A DNA stretch of 23,305 nt from SIG78 sp045585955 (GTDB taxonomy: Bacteria; Verrucomicrobiota; Lentisphaeria; Victivallales; Victivallaceae). The notes beneath the pieces are model-generated. The model saw only the letters and a program-made list of their open reading frames with translations, was not told where the DNA came from and did no database searches. The DNA lies in contig JAZMZK010000002.1 in assembly GCA_045585955.1 (NCBI GenBank), positions 1 through 23,305 on the forward strand, given 5' to 3'. The position numbers were made by a program, and so were the translations under genes. Position 1 is the stretch's first letter; each line of letters begins with the position of its first letter. Below are positions 23,185-23,305 of this stretch, piece by piece.

Positions 23185-23212
23185 TTGACAAAACGAAATT
23201 CTGTGATATATT
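23185..23212 (+). promoter_or_regulatory. Strong outward-facing promoter near the right edge
   Basis: TTGACA (23185-23190) and TATATT (23207-23212) are 16 bases apart, a good housekeeping match. A second possible promoter lies upstream: TTGACA (23150-23155) with TAAATT (23173-23178) at 17 bases. Transcription would start near 23219 and leave the window to the right. Confidence 0.6.
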
Positions 23213-23222
23213 AAAAATCACG

Positions 23223-23255
23223 CCGCCAAAAGCTGGTAAAGCTTGCGAAAGGCGG
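23223..23255 (+). other. Small hairpin at the start of the outgoing transcript
   Basis: CCGCC (23223-23227) pairs with GGCGG (23251-23255); inside it AAGCT (23230-23234) pairs with AGCTT (23240-23244) around GGTAA. It begins a few bases after the predicted transcription start. It may stabilise the 5' end or begin a larger leader RNA cut off by the window edge. No known class recognised. Confidence 0.35.
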
Positions 23256-23305
23256 AGTTGAAAAAAATCTTAAAAAACTTTGCAAATAAGTTTGACAAAC
23301 TTCAA

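Larger units (their letters stand above)
23001..23305. other. AT-rich intergenic region with no gene
   Basis: No credible open reading frame or tRNA is seen. The stretch holds a weak hairpin followed by TTTT (23057-23074), a short direct repeat AAATTTGCAA (23051-23060 and 23075-23084) and three TTGACA boxes (23150, 23185, 23292). It also holds one good promoter and a small hairpin leader near the right edge. AAGTTT-GAC-AAACTT (23289-23303) is a perfect 6-bp inverted repeat. It is probably the end of one operon and the control region of the next. Confidence 0.6.

Noticed and set aside
23001..23305. tRNA or start of an rRNA gene in the right-hand intergenic region
   Set aside because: No cloverleaf, T-loop GTTCRA-type sequence or rRNA start could be found; only promoter-like elements and a small hairpin are visible.
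1..23305. CRISPR array or a defence island
   Set aside because: No regularly spaced repeats and no nuclease, helicase or toxin-type genes were seen; the 25-bp repeats at 6148-6198 are two adjoining operator-like units, not a repeat-spacer array.

Overview
The window looks like a chromosomal segment from the PVC superphylum, most likely Lentisphaerota (Victivallis-like). The main clues are a prepilin-type protein with the motif FTLIELLVVIAII...LLPAL and an H-X(n)-DG C-terminus, a carbohydrate-degradation cluster run by a GntR/LacI-hybrid regulator, and conserved proteins that I associate with PVC genomes. This assignment rests on protein style, not on a marker gene. No rRNA, tRNA, phage gene or CRISPR array was seen.

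Left part (1-6300, minus strand): a compact carbohydrate-utilisation operon, read from right to left. It has a perfect sigma70-type promoter (TTGACA-17-TATAAT) and two 25-bp direct repeats that look like operators between the -10 box and the GTG start of the first gene. The genes are a GntR-DNA-binding/LacI-sensor regulator, a prepilin-like surface protein, a secreted stand-alone carbohydrate-binding protein, a secreted GH123/DUF4091-like enzyme carrying the same N-terminal binding module, and a GH28 pectinase-like enzyme without a signal peptide. Beyond the last gene lies a 223-bp MITE-like element with 24-bp inverted termini and flanking 10-bp direct repeats. The prepilin gene has a striking 5' oddity: FTLIELLV is encoded twice, 108 bp apart, and the intervening DNA contains two overlapping perfect 24-bp palindromes.

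Middle (6301-8756, plus strand): a LacI-family repressor, possibly leaderless and divergent from the operon; a GT2 glycosyltransferase 3 nt behind it; and a small secreted protein of unknown function.

Right part (8860-23000, plus strand): a long co-directional membrane-associated block. Three consecutive SPFH/band-7 (HflK/HflC-like) proteins are followed, one nucleotide later, by a P1B-type metal ATPase with non-canonical metal-site residues. Next come an ABC-2 exporter (ATPase and permease) and a translationally coupled membrane-anchored helical-repeat protein. A CNNM/CorC-type (DUF21-CBS) transporter follows, preceded by a leader that can fold into consecutive hairpins reaching its ribosome-binding site. 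The block ends with a lipoprotein, a conserved small protein, a YjbQ-family protein and a YcxB-like membrane protein. The first SPFH protein is unusual: seven predicted membrane segments and a His/Asp/Glu-rich loop. I infer a membrane-microdomain-plus-metal-transport module.

The last 305 bases are AT-rich and non-coding. They hold three TTGACA boxes, a good outward promoter and a small structured leader for something beyond the window.
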